Of a stretch of 53,622 bases of DNA, positions 33,091 through 41,478 are shown piece by piece; position 1 is the first letter of the stretch; every line of letters starts with the position of its first letter. The DNA is from Candidatus Firestoneibacteriota bacterium (GTDB lineage: Bacteria > Oederibacteriota > D2-FULL-39-29). Made by a program: the position numbers and the translations under genes. The stretch spans positions 1 to 53,622 of the forward strand of contig CAITEH010000006.1 in assembly GCA_903891415.1 (NCBI GenBank), written 5' to 3'. The notes below the pieces were generated by a model. The model saw only the letters and a list, made by a program, of their open reading frames with translations, was not told where the DNA came from and searched no databases.

Positions 33091-35541
33091 ATGAAAGTAC
33101 TGATAGTTGGCGGGGTTGCCGGCGGAGCTTCTACGGCTGCGCGTTTAAGACGGCTTGATGAAAAAAACCGGATAATTATGTTTGAGCGCGGGGCTGAAAT
33201 ATCCTATGCCAACTGCGGTATTCCCTATTATCTGGGGGATGTCATCAAGGACCGGTCCCAGCTTACCATTGTTTCCAGGGAGAGTTTCAATGAACAGTTC
33301 AATGTTGATGTCCGGATACATTCTGAAGTTATTTCAATAGACCGCAAAGCAAAGAAAGTAAAGGTCAAAGACCATTCCAATAACAATATCTACGAAGAAA
33401 GCTACGATAAACTGGTGCTTTCTCCCGGGGGCGTCCCCATACGTCCCGCTATTCCCGGCATCAATAACTCCCGCATTTTTACGATTAGAAATCTTGCCGA
33501 TATGGACCTTGTTAAAAAATTTATTAACGAAAATACTCCGAAAAGAGTGGCCATAGTCGGCGCCGGTTTTATCGGGCTGGAAATGGCGGAGAACATGCAC
33601 CGCCTCGGGCTTTTGGTTTCTATAGTTGAACTTGCCGAGCAGGTCCTGAATGTCCTGGACGGGGAAATGGCCGCGGTAATTCACGATCACCTGAAACTTA
33701 AAAATATTGAGCTGGTCCTAAATAACGCAGTAACGGAATTTAAGCAAACAGACGGGGGCTTAAAGCTCACGCTCAAAGACGGCTATGAAATAGAAGCCGA
33801 TTTTGTTATCTTGTCTATCGGAGTAAAGCCGGAAACCATGCTGGCAAAAGAAGCCGGTTTGGAGCTGGGGGCGCTGGGCGGGATAAAGGTTACGCCGGAA
33901 CTTAGAACGTCCGATCCGGAGATCTTTGCCCTGGGGGATGTTATTGAGACCAGGGACAGCGTTTGCGGCTGTGCTTCCCTGATCCCGCTGGCGAATGCGG
34001 CAAACAAGCAGGGCCGGATAGCCGCGGATAATATTATGGGTAAAAAAGCCGCTTATGACGGCACGCCGGGGACCGCTATTGCCAAGGTTTTTGACCTGGC
34101 GGCTGCAATCACGGGAAGCAGTGAAAAACTTCTTAAAAAAAGAAAAATAAATTATAATAAATGTTATTTGAATCCCTCCTCGCACGCCGGCTACTATCCC
34201 GACGCGTTCCCGCTATATATGAAGTTCCTGTACAGTCCTGCGGATGGCAGGGTACTGGGCGCGCAGATAGTCGGCCCGGAAGGTGTTGATAAAAGAATTG
34301 ATGTGCTAGCCGTAATGGTCCAGCTGCACCGGACGGTATATGAACTGGCAAAGCTGGAACTCGCTTACGCGCCGCCTTTTTCTTCCGCGAAAGATCCGGT
34401 TAACCTGGCAGCCATGATAGCCATTAACCAGCTGGAAGGCAGGAATCCTTATGTTTCCTTTGAAGATGTTGAGGCCCTTAAGAAGGAAAACGCTGTTTTT
34501 GTAGATGTAAGAAGCCCGCTGGAGTTTGAACTCGGGCATATTAACGGTTCGGTAAATATTCCGCTTACAGAAATAAGAAAGAGGATGAGCGAGATACCCG
34601 GGGATAAAAAAGCAATACTGGTCTGCAATCAGGGGAAGACGGCGTATTTTGCCCAGTCCATATTGAGGAACAGCGGTTATAAAAATGTTTATGATCTAAG
34701 CGGCGGTTTTAAACTTTACAAGGTCGCGACCGCGCCCCAGCAAAATATAGGTATTTTCCAGGGCCACTACATAGACAAACGGGATGACCTGAGGACGGTG
34801 ATGCCGGGAAAAGGGCGTCTCTATCAGCTTGACGCGGGCGGCCTGCAATGCCCGGGGCCTGTTATGGCTCTGGCAAAAAAACTGGCAGAACTTGAAGAGG
34901 GGGACGTAGTGGAAGTGACCGCCACGGATGCCGGATTCAGAAATGATATTCCCTCCTGGTGCGAAACGACCGGGAACCTGCTTGTTTCCGTTGAAGAAAA
35001 GGATAAAAAAATAGTCGCAAAGGTACAGAAAGGAAAAAAAGCGGTCAAAGCTTTTACCGGGGATATTCCGCATGATAAAACCCTCGTGGTTTTTTCGGGG
35101 GAACTTGATAAAGTCCTGGCTTCTTTTGTCATAGCCAACGGAGCGGCTTCCATGGGCAGGAAAGTAACCATGTTCTTTACTTTCTGGGGGCTTAATGCCC
35201 TGAAAAAAAAGAAAGCGCCTCCGGTAAAAAAAGGGTTCTTCGATCTTATGTTCGGACTCATGCTGCCGCGGGGCAGTTTCAGGTTAAAACTTTCCCAAAT
35301 GCAGATGCTGGGCATCGGCCCTAAGCTTATACGGTTCATAATGAAAAAGAAAAATATAGATTCCCTTGAAGCCATGATGTTCGCGGCGAGATCCGCGGGT
35401 GTCAGGATAATCGCCTGCCAGATGTCCATGGATATGATGGGTATAGTAAAAGAAGAACTGCTGGACGGCATAGAGATAGGGGGCGTGGCCACCTATCTTA
35501 ATTCGGCGGAACTGGGGGATACCAACCTTTTTATATCCTGA
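33091..35541 (+). CDS. CoA-disulfide reductase-like flavoprotein fused to rhodanese, TusA and DsrE-like domains
   Basis: An 816-residue cytoplasmic four-part sulfur-redox enzyme. Residues 1-445 are an FAD/NAD(P)H reductase with VGGVAGGASTAARLRRL, AIVGAGFIGLEMAENM and the single redox Cys42 in YANCGIPYYLGD, as in CoA-disulfide reductase. Residues about 460-555 are a rhodanese with active Cys512 (LVCNQGKTA). Residues about 578-650 are TusA-like with Cys587 (LQCPGP). Residues about 660-816 are DsrE/DsrF-like with Cys776 (IIACQMSMDMMG). All four cysteines are present, so sulfane sulfur could be passed along one chain. Similar fusions are known in anaerobes. It follows a structured leader and ends at a good terminator. 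Confidence 0.93.
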   Translation: MKVLIVGGVAGGASTAARLRRLDEKNRIIMFERGAEISYANCGIPYYLGDVIKDRSQLTIVSRESFNEQFNVDVRIHSEVISIDRKAKKVKVKDHSNNNIYEESYDKLVLSPGGVPIRPAIPGINNSRIFTIRNLADMDLVKKFINENTPKRVAIVGAGFIGLEMAENMHRLGLLVSIVELAEQVLNVLDGEMAAVIHDHLKLKNIELVLNNAVTEFKQTDGGLKLTLKDGYEIEADFVILSIGVKPETMLAKEAGLELGALGGIKVTPELRTSDPEIFALGDVIETRDSVCGCASLIPLANAANKQGRIAADNIMGKKAAYDGTPGTAIAKVFDLAAAITGSSEKLLKKRKINYNKCYLNPSSHAGYYPDAFPLYMKFLYSPADGRVLGAQIVGPEGVDKRIDVLAVMVQLHRTVYELAKLELAYAPPFSSAKDPVNLAAMIAINQLEGRNPYVSFEDVEALKKENAVFVDVRSPLEFELGHINGSVNIPLTEIRKRMSEIPGDKKAILVCNQGKTAYFAQSILRNSGYKNVYDLSGGFKLYKVATAPQQNIGIFQGHYIDKRDDLRTVMPGKGRLYQLDAGGLQCPGPVMALAKKLAELEEGDVVEVTATDAGFRNDIPSWCETTGNLLVSVEEKDKKIVAKVQKGKKAVKAFTGDIPHDKTLVVFSGELDKVLASFVIANGAASMGRKVTMFFTFWGLNALKKKKAPPVKKGFFDLMFGLMLPRGSFRLKLSQMQMLGIGPKLIRFIMKKKNIDSLEAMMFAARSAGVRIIACQMSMDMMGIVKEELLDGIEIGGVATYLNSAELGDTNLFIS

Positions 35542-35558
35542 AATATTTTAGCTAATTT

Positions 35559-35597
35559 AAAAGGGGAGCTGCTTTTCGAGCGGTCCCCTTTTGTTTT
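35559..35597 (+). terminator. intrinsic terminator of the sulfur-redox fusion gene
   Basis: AAAAGGGGA (35559-35567) pairs with TCCCCTTTT (35584-35592), followed by GTTTT. The symmetric A and T runs may let it work in both directions. Confidence 0.8.
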
Positions 35598-35635
35598 AAG
35601 GGAAGCGCAGGGCGGCAAAGGCTTTTGAGGTTTGT

Positions 35636-35759
35636 CCCGGAAATTCCTCAAGATGATAGAATCGGATGATATTAGAACTGTAGTTGCTTGATTTATCAAG
35701 CATTTTGGCCTCATAAATGAGGCAACTACAAAAATTGTCCAAGATGAGGAATTTCTGGG
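35636..35759 (+). repeat. nested inverted-repeat element with paired GTAGTTGC hairpins
   Basis: The outer arms are CCCGGAAATTCCTCA (35636-35650) and TGAGGAATTTCTGGG (35745-35759), complementary except one position. Inside, TGTAGTTGC (35679-35687) and GCAACTACA (35722-35730) are perfect complements. Between these lie two small hairpins, GCTTGAT-TT-ATCAAGC and GCCTCAT-AA-ATGAGGC. A related half-copy is at 18496. This looks like a non-autonomous palindromic element; no transposase is nearby. Confidence 0.7.
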
Positions 35760-35774
35760 TTTGTCCTTATATCC

Positions 35775-35803
35775 TTGATAAAGACACACAACAGCAATAT
35801 AAT
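35775..35803 (+). promoter_or_regulatory. promoter of the MFS-glycosyltransferase gene
   Basis: TTGATA at 35775-35780 and a perfect TATAAT at 35798-35803 are spaced 17 bases. Transcription would begin near 35810, giving a leader of about 32 bases. The gene therefore has its own promoter right after the repeat element. Confidence 0.7.
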
Positions 35804-35841
35804 AGTACGCGCATAATTAGAGGACAAAAGGTAAAAGCAGC

Positions 35842-38421
35842 ATGGAAAATAAAAAAGAACCGGGTTTACCGCGCCAGGTTTCAAATGACTTTCTCTGGGA
35901 GATAGTTTTTGGCATTATACTTTGGCTGGTAACCTTTCAGGGCGGCTTGTTTTTAACAGGTTATCTTTTGCATCTCGGAGCCAATAACACGCAGATCGGT
36001 TTTATTTCCACGATACCGGTGCTGGCAAGTATAATCGCTCCTTTTGCCTCAAATCTTATCGAAAGAGCCGTTTCCAGAAAAAACATAACATTAAAACTTA
36101 TTATGCCTATAAGATTATTATGGGTGATCCCGGTTCTGATCCCTTTTTTGATCGTTTATAACGGCCTTTCTCATCCGGTAGTACTATTTGTCGCTCTTTT
36201 TATCGTAATTTCGGTGATAAGCGTACCGGCTTCTATTGCCTGGACCAACTGGATGAGCGACATTATTCCCGAAAAAGAAAGAGGTTTTTATTTCGGCAGG
36301 CGGTCAATAGTCGCCGGGCTTATTGCTATGATCGCCGGAATATTAATGGGCAGGCTTCTGGATAAGGTTCCGGATAAAAACATCGGGTTTACCTCTATTT
36401 TTGCCATAGGAGCCGCGGCCGGATTTATATCTTATTACCTTCTGACCCGGCTGCCGGACGCAAAAAATACTTCGTCCAGCACGGATAGTTTTTCCTTCGA
36501 CCTTATCTGGAGAAAAACACAGAAAGTTTTTTCCGAGAAAAACTTTATGAACCTGGTCTGGTTTAATGTTTCCTGGGCTTTCGCGCTTTCCTTTATGGGG
36601 ATTTATCTGAATATCTTCATGCTGAAAGAACTTAAAATGAGCTATACGTTAATTACAGCTTTTGGCATGATAAGCACAGCGTCCAATCTTACGCTCACTC
36701 CTTTCTGGGGAAAAATGGCTGATAAGTACGGTAATAAGCCAATAATGTTGATCTGCGGTAACATAGTAGGGATAACGCCTTTTCTCTGGCTGATTACCAC
36801 CCCTACAAACTATTTTATTGTGATTCCCGTGCTTTATGTGCTGGCGGGAGTTGCCTGGTCCGGGTTCAATATCGGCGCTTTTAATATTGTTTTGAAGCTC
36901 GCGCCCAAAGAAGACCGCGCCTACTTCTTATCGGTAAATATGCTGCTTCCCAGCGTAACGGCTTTTGTCGGGCCTGTACTGGCCGGTGTGCTTATAGATT
37001 CCATAGGTACTGCGAATATTAATTTTGGCCGGTATTTCGGTTATTTTACCTTTGGGGCTTTCCAGCTTATCTTTATGCTCGGGGGTTTAATGCGCTCCTT
37101 CCCGATGAAGCTGCTTAAAAAAGTAATAGAACCCCAGGAAGAGCATGTTGAAAAAGTCATACGTTCGGTAAGAGCTAATATTGCCGGCGGCTTTGTCGAA
37201 GGCATGGGTGTGCTTTTCGATTATGTGGTTCTGCCCGTGACTTCTTCCCGCCGGGCCGTGGGAAAACTTATCCGGAGAAAGACAACCGGCCTGCGGCAGG
37301 GGCCGCTTAATGTTTTACAGGTGGTTTCTTCCGGCGCTTTTAAGGTTAAGGAACTTAATGTTATTGCTCTTTCAAAACAGCTTGCAAAACACGGGCATAC
37401 CGTTATTATAGCCGCAAAAAAAGGTACCGCTATTTACCAGCACGCGGAAACGGAAGGGTTTGTCCTCTATGATATTGATATAGGCATCAGGCCCAACCCT
37501 TTTAAGATCTATAAGCTTTACAAAATACTATTAAGGCACAGGATACATGTAATTCATTCCCATTCCACTGTTGATCTTTCCAATATTATTCTGGCTTCCC
37601 GGTTTGCCGGCAGAGTCCCGATAATATTGAGTAAATATTCCTATACCTCCGGAGCTGAAATGGGGCTCGTGAATACCTGGATGTTTGCCAATGTCGCAAA
37701 GGTGATCGCCTCAAAAGAAATATTCAGAAAAAATATTTTAGAAACACTGCCTGTACTTTCCAAACGCACCCTTACGGTCTATAACGGGCTGGACCTTAAA
37801 TCGGAGTGGGTCCCCGGAAAATACCGCCAGGCAGCCCGGGGAAATTTCGGGTTCCCGGATACCGAGCATATTATTGTTATGATCGCCAGGATAAATGAAA
37901 ACAAGCGGCAGCTTACGCTTATTGAAGCCGCGCCCTATATCTTAAGAAACCTGCCGGAGGCAAAATTCGTGTTCGTAGGCGGCGCGCTTGACGAAAAAGA
38001 CAAACTTTACAAAGCAGGCTTGCAGGCAAAAATAGAAGAGCTGGGTTTGAAAAATAAATTTATTTTTACCGGTTTCCGCCATGACATAGCAGCGGTTGTT
38101 GATGCCGCGGACTTGATAGTTTCTTCTTCTCTTTTTGAGGACCCGGGAACCAGCCTTATTCAGGCCATGGCCATGGCGAAACCTGTTATCGGCACCCAAG
38201 GTGTCGCCGCGGAGATCATCCGGGAGGGGATAAACGGAAAAATAGTTTCCTACGGGGAGCCCAAAAAACTTTCAGAAGCGGTAATAAGCATCCTTAACTC
38301 AAAGAGTAAAACCAGGGAAATGGGAAAAAACGGAAGAAAATTCGCGGAAGAAATATTTGAGCTTGAAAATATGGCCCTGCAGATCGAAAAAGAATACAGG
38401 CGCGCGGGCAGAGGTAATTGA
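35842..38421 (+). CDS. MFS transporter fused to GT4-type glycosyltransferase
   Basis: An 859-residue two-part protein with one uninterrupted frame. Residues 1 to about 425 form a 12-helix major facilitator with the loop motif WGKMADKYGNKPIML near 295 and a second-half repeat. A cationic linker (about 430-485, SRRAVGKLIRRKTTGLRQG) follows. Residues about 488-859 are a GT-B glycosyltransferase of family 4 type: VVSSGAFKVKELNVIALSKQ, VIHSHSTVDLSNIILA, VYNGLD, ARINENKRQLTLIEAA, and the donor-site region SSSLFEDPGTSLIQAMAMA. The second Glu of the usual EX7E motif is Gln here. The fusion suggests glycosylation and membrane translocation of one lipid or sugar product, as MFS flippase LtaA works with a glycolipid synthase. 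Substrates are unknown. Confidence 0.9.
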   Translation: MENKKEPGLPRQVSNDFLWEIVFGIILWLVTFQGGLFLTGYLLHLGANNTQIGFISTIPVLASIIAPFASNLIERAVSRKNITLKLIMPIRLLWVIPVLIPFLIVYNGLSHPVVLFVALFIVISVISVPASIAWTNWMSDIIPEKERGFYFGRRSIVAGLIAMIAGILMGRLLDKVPDKNIGFTSIFAIGAAAGFISYYLLTRLPDAKNTSSSTDSFSFDLIWRKTQKVFSEKNFMNLVWFNVSWAFALSFMGIYLNIFMLKELKMSYTLITAFGMISTASNLTLTPFWGKMADKYGNKPIMLICGNIVGITPFLWLITTPTNYFIVIPVLYVLAGVAWSGFNIGAFNIVLKLAPKEDRAYFLSVNMLLPSVTAFVGPVLAGVLIDSIGTANINFGRYFGYFTFGAFQLIFMLGGLMRSFPMKLLKKVIEPQEEHVEKVIRSVRANIAGGFVEGMGVLFDYVVLPVTSSRRAVGKLIRRKTTGLRQGPLNVLQVVSSGAFKVKELNVIALSKQLAKHGHTVIIAAKKGTAIYQHAETEGFVLYDIDIGIRPNPFKIYKLYKILLRHRIHVIHSHSTVDLSNIILASRFAGRVPIILSKYSYTSGAEMGLVNTWMFANVAKVIASKEIFRKNILETLPVLSKRTLTVYNGLDLKSEWVPGKYRQAARGNFGFPDTEHIIVMIARINENKRQLTLIEAAPYILRNLPEAKFVFVGGALDEKDKLYKAGLQAKIEELGLKNKFIFTGFRHDIAAVVDAADLIVSSSLFEDPGTSLIQAMAMAKPVIGTQGVAAEIIREGINGKIVSYGEPKKLSEAVISILNSKSKTREMGKNGRKFAEEIFELENMALQIEKEYRRAGRGN

Positions 38422-38525
38422 AAAAGAGTATATTTAAGGCGTTACTTTTTCGTGATTTTTGTCATATAAAAGGCCCTGTTTTTCTGATAAAATGAATAAT
38501 AGAAATTTACCTTAAGGAGGTAATT

Positions 38526-39011
38526 ATGAGAAAGTTAGTCTTGTTTGTGTTACCGCTTTTTGCCGCTTTTATGCTGCTGGGCGGCTGCGGCCAAAAGGCC
38601 CCTGTTGCCGGGGAAAGTTCAATTTCAAAAGTAATGTCCATGGCCTGTACCTGTTCAAAGGATTGCAAAGTTTGCGCGAAAGACCCGAAGAACTGCGGCA
38701 AAGCAGGCTGTACCTGCATGAAAGCAGATATGAAAGGGATGAAGCACGAGGACATGAAAAATATGAAACAGGGCGAGGTGAAAGACACAAAACAGAAAGA
38801 CACAAAGGTTCCTGCGCCCGCGAAGCTTTTTGTAAGACAGCCGACCAAAGCAGAGCTGGGAAAAGAAGTTACCTGCCCGGTAATGACCACCGAGAAATTT
38901 AAAGTTTCAGTTGCCACGCCGGTAATTGACTATAAAGGCAAGGCCTATTTTATGTGCTGCAAGGGCTGCCCTGAAAAATTTATGGCCAATCCGGAAAAGT
39001 ACGTAAAGTAA
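38526..39011 (+). CDS. Cys- and Met-rich lipoprotein with TRASH/YHS-like metal domain
   Basis: A 161-residue lipoprotein with signal LPLFAAFMLLGGC (Cys about 21). A short Cys cluster follows (CTCSKDCKVC, then CGKAGCTC, about 41-64), which resembles a metallothionein. Next is a Met/His-rich stretch (MKADMKGMKHEDMKNMKQ, about 65-82), a common copper ligand pattern. The C-terminus (about 115-161) is a TRASH/YHS-like domain, VTCPVM then YFMCCKGCPEKF. It has AAGGAGG before the ATG and a terminator after the stop. It is probably a periplasmic metal buffer; copper is inferred, not shown. Confidence 0.8.
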   Translation: MRKLVLFVLPLFAAFMLLGGCGQKAPVAGESSISKVMSMACTCSKDCKVCAKDPKNCGKAGCTCMKADMKGMKHEDMKNMKQGEVKDTKQKDTKVPAPAKLFVRQPTKAELGKEVTCPVMTTEKFKVSVATPVIDYKGKAYFMCCKGCPEKFMANPEKYVK

Positions 39012-39031
39012 TCTGTAAAAGGAGAATACTG

Positions 39032-39067
39032 CCCCGCTTCTGACTTGCTGTTGGAAGCGGGGTTTTT
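39032..39067 (+). terminator. intrinsic terminator of the TRASH lipoprotein gene
   Basis: CCCCGCTTC (39032-39040) pairs perfectly with GAAGCGGGG (39054-39062), followed by TTTTT. Confidence 0.9.
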
Positions 39068-39072
39068 CATTG

Positions 39073-39101
39073 TTGAATATGCCGGTTGTCTGGTCTATAA
39101 T
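39073..39101 (+). promoter_or_regulatory. promoter of the FKBP lipoprotein gene
   Basis: TTGAAT at 39073-39078 and a perfect TATAAT at 39096-39101, 17 bases apart, immediately follow the terminator. The leader would be about 85 bases. Confidence 0.7.
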
Positions 39102-39193
39102 ATATTCCTGTGGAAATTCTTTTAAGGACAGCGGTCCTGTAAAATGGATGAAAGTTTAATACAAGGCAGTTACTTCCAGAGGAGCAGAAGAAA

Positions 39194-39823
39194 ATGAAGT
39201 TAAAATATTTAGCGTTTCTGACAGGCCTGATGCTTGTTGCGTATGGCTGCACGGCCGCGCAAGCGGAGGAGCCAACAACAAAAAAGCCGGAAGTGAAAAG
39301 TACCGCAAACCCGGAAAAAAACAATACGCCTGTACTTGAAAATAAAACTGTTACGGCGGAGGCAAAAATAAAAGGAGAGGAGAATAAGATGGCCAAGACC
39401 GTAGTCAGTACGGGGGATACCGTGGAAGTGGAATATGAAGGAAGCTTAAAAGACGGCAGGATCTTTGACAGTTCCAAGGGGCGCGCGCCTCTCTCCTTTA
39501 ACGTCGGGGCCGGGCAAATGATAAAAGGTTTTGATAACGGAGTTTTAGGCATGAAACTTTCCGAAGAAAAAATAATAAATATTAAAGCGGCTGACGCTTA
39601 CGGGGAAAGGGATGAAAAAATGATACAAAAATTCCCGAAAGATTTTTTCCCGAAGGATTATAAACTGGAAAAAGGCGCAGAGGTAGGGCTCCGGCATCAG
39701 AACGGACAGCAGATGCAGGCTATTATTGTGGATATTACCGCGGATGGAGTCCTTCTGGATTTCAATCACTTTCTGTCGGGAAAAGACCTTATATTTAAAG
39801 TAAAAATAGTAAGTATAAAATGA
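39194..39823 (+). CDS. FKBP-type peptidyl-prolyl isomerase lipoprotein (SlyD-like)
   Basis: A 209-residue exported isomerase that assists protein folding. The signal ends in LMLVAYGC (Cys19). A Thr/Lys/Glu-rich linker (about 25-65) leads to an FKBP domain: DTVEVEYEGSLKDGRIFDSS, MIKGFDNGVLGMKLSEEK, and the SlyD-type insert-in-flap region AYGERDEKMIQKFPKDFF. Exported SlyD-like FKBPs act as periplasmic chaperones. The stop codon begins the second copy of the two-hairpin repeat. Confidence 0.9.
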   Translation: MKLKYLAFLTGLMLVAYGCTAAQAEEPTTKKPEVKSTANPEKNNTPVLENKTVTAEAKIKGEENKMAKTVVSTGDTVEVEYEGSLKDGRIFDSSKGRAPLSFNVGAGQMIKGFDNGVLGMKLSEEKIINIKAADAYGERDEKMIQKFPKDFFPKDYKLEKGAEVGLRHQNGQQMQAIIVDITADGVLLDFNHFLSGKDLIFKVKIVSIK

Positions 39824-39884
39824 CAGAATAACAACCATTATTCTGTCATCCTCGAATGTTTTTATCGGGGATCCAGTGTCTTTG
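39821..39884 (+). repeat. two-hairpin dispersed repeat, copy 2
   Basis: TGACAGAATAA (39821-39831, starting with the FKBP stop codon) pairs with TTATTCTGTCA (39838-39848). The second hairpin is ATCCTCGA against TCGGGGAT, keeping pairing through a G-T pair. Segment 39846-39884 matches copy 1 at 24729-24767 in 35 of 39 bases, while the first-hairpin arms differ in sequence but still pair. Confidence 0.8.
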
Positions 39885-39952
39885 TTTAATTCGTACCCGA
39901 CAAAGGTGAAGGTTCGCAAACAGCAAAGAATCATTTTTTTAAGGAGGACATT

Positions 39953-40771
39953 ATGCCGGAGTCACTTATACTTTCCCCGAAAGAGATCAACGATACTCTG
40001 GTTGGTATAGGCAAGAAAAAAGCCGGTTTGACCCTTTTTGAGCTTTTTATGTACGCGATACTTGCGGGGCTTTATATCGCGCTTGGCGCGGTTGGAGCCT
40101 CCGTTGTGCTTGCCGGAGGGGTCGCTGATCCCGGCGTGGCAAAAATGTTCGCGGGAGTTGTTTTTTCCACCGGCCTTATTCTGGTCCTTTTGGCCGGGGC
40201 AGAACTTTTTACCGGCAATATGCTGATGACCGCCGGGCTTATTGAGAAAAAATTTTTTGCAGTCCATATTCTCCGTAACTGGGCCATAGTCTGGATAGGT
40301 AACTTTATCGGCTCGCTTCTTGTGGTTTTTCTTGTTTTTGGTTCAGGGTATTTTTTAGCGGGAAACGAACTTTCAAAGCTTGGCGCGCTTCTTGTAAAGG
40401 TAGGGGATGCCAAAATGGCGCTGGAATTCTGGCCCGCTTTATTAAGAGGGATACTCTGTAATATCCTGGTCTGCCTTGCGGTAGTCATCAGCTTATCTTC
40501 GGTATCTACCGAGGGCAAGATCCTTGCGATAGTATTCCCTATCACCGTTTTTATCATTGGCGGGTTTGAGCACTCTGTTGCCAACATGTTTTTTCTGCCG
40601 GCGGCTCTCTTGATCAAAGGCCTTTCTTTTGAAGGTGTTCTTTTGATGTTTAATAACCTTATTCCGGTGACTTTAGGAAATATTATTGGCGGGGTGATCA
40701 TAGTTTTGCTGCATCCCAAGTCCTTTAAGAGATTAAAGAATTTCTTAATAGTTGAAAAACCAAAGGTTTAA
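39953..40771 (+). CDS. formate/nitrite transporter family channel
   Basis: A 272-residue FNT-family integral membrane protein with six predicted helices, normal length. LFMYAILAGLYIALGAVGAS, LFTGNMLMTAGLIEKK and GGFEHSVANMFFLPAAL carry the conserved family positions; the latter holds the central pore His. Members conduct formate, nitrite, hydrosulfide or acetate. In this metabolic setting formate or hydrosulfide are both plausible. AAGGAGGA precedes the ATG. Confidence 0.91.
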   Translation: MPESLILSPKEINDTLVGIGKKKAGLTLFELFMYAILAGLYIALGAVGASVVLAGGVADPGVAKMFAGVVFSTGLILVLLAGAELFTGNMLMTAGLIEKKFFAVHILRNWAIVWIGNFIGSLLVVFLVFGSGYFLAGNELSKLGALLVKVGDAKMALEFWPALLRGILCNILVCLAVVISLSSVSTEGKILAIVFPITVFIIGGFEHSVANMFFLPAALLIKGLSFEGVLLMFNNLIPVTLGNIIGGVIIVLLHPKSFKRLKNFLIVEKPKV

Positions 40772-40818
40772 ATTCCGGGGAAAAAAAATAGTTAAAAAGG
40801 CCCTTGTTCTTTGGAGGG

Positions 40819-41403
40819 TTATTTCACGAAATAGGCAGCCGAGTTATTGCAGAGGAAAGAGAGTATTTCAGAAAATATGGTAAAAACCGTTTCAAGCTGT
40901 TCATTATCCTTGATCAGGTAAGGTACTTCCACGTAAAGTTCATCAACCGGCTCTTTTATTGATTCTTTAAACCAGCTTTCATCATCTTTTACCTGTATTA
41001 AAAGCTCCTCCTGTTCCATCATCAGTTCCCGGAGGGAGGCATTCCCGAAGATCCCGCGCAAAATTTCTTTTTTGTTGCCCTGGATGATATATTTTTCATC
41101 TATATCGGGATACCCTACAATAATATCCTGCATCCCGAAAAATTTCATTTCATTGCCTTGTTTACCTTTGGTGAAGATCTTTATGGAAAGCCGTTCATCA
41201 TTGAAGAAGGGCGCGCGAAAGCGGGTGTAGACTATCCCGTTGGAGGTATAGGAATCAATAGTTATTACCCAGTCCTGGATATCAAGCTGGAGTACTTTGT
41301 TGGTCAAAAAACCGGGATCTAAAAGATTATCCCCGATTCCTTTTGATATCCGTTCCCAGACTGCTTCCCGGATAAGTGAGAACCTTGTTTTAGGTGTTTT
41401 CAC
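40819..41403 (-). CDS. hypothetical protein, DUF3137-like pattern
   Basis: A 194-residue cytoplasmic protein with a GTG start at 41403 and AAGGGG upstream. No signal or membrane helix is seen. The core segment MQDIIVGYPDIDEKYIIQGN and IFGNASLRELMM resembles the pattern seen in DUF3137-type proteins, but this is not a firm match. It is convergent with the FNT gene (47 bases between stops) and is followed upstream by the DUF2156 gene. Confidence 0.55.
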   Translation of the reverse strand: MKTPKTRFSLIREAVWERISKGIGDNLLDPGFLTNKVLQLDIQDWVITIDSYTSNGIVYTRFRAPFFNDERLSIKIFTKGKQGNEMKFFGMQDIIVGYPDIDEKYIIQGNKKEILRGIFGNASLRELMMEQEELLIQVKDDESWFKESIKEPVDELYVEVPYLIKDNEQLETVFTIFSEILSFLCNNSAAYFVK

Positions 41404-41478
41404 TTCTGATGCCCCTTATTACCTGGCATTAATATTAAATAATATTACCACAGGATAGCCCGTTTGTCAATCAAGCCG

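Noticed and set aside
34824..35492. Minus-strand open frame opposite the TusA/DsrE part of the fusion gene
   Set aside because: It lacks a ribosome binding site and family motifs, and the plus-strand domains are clear.
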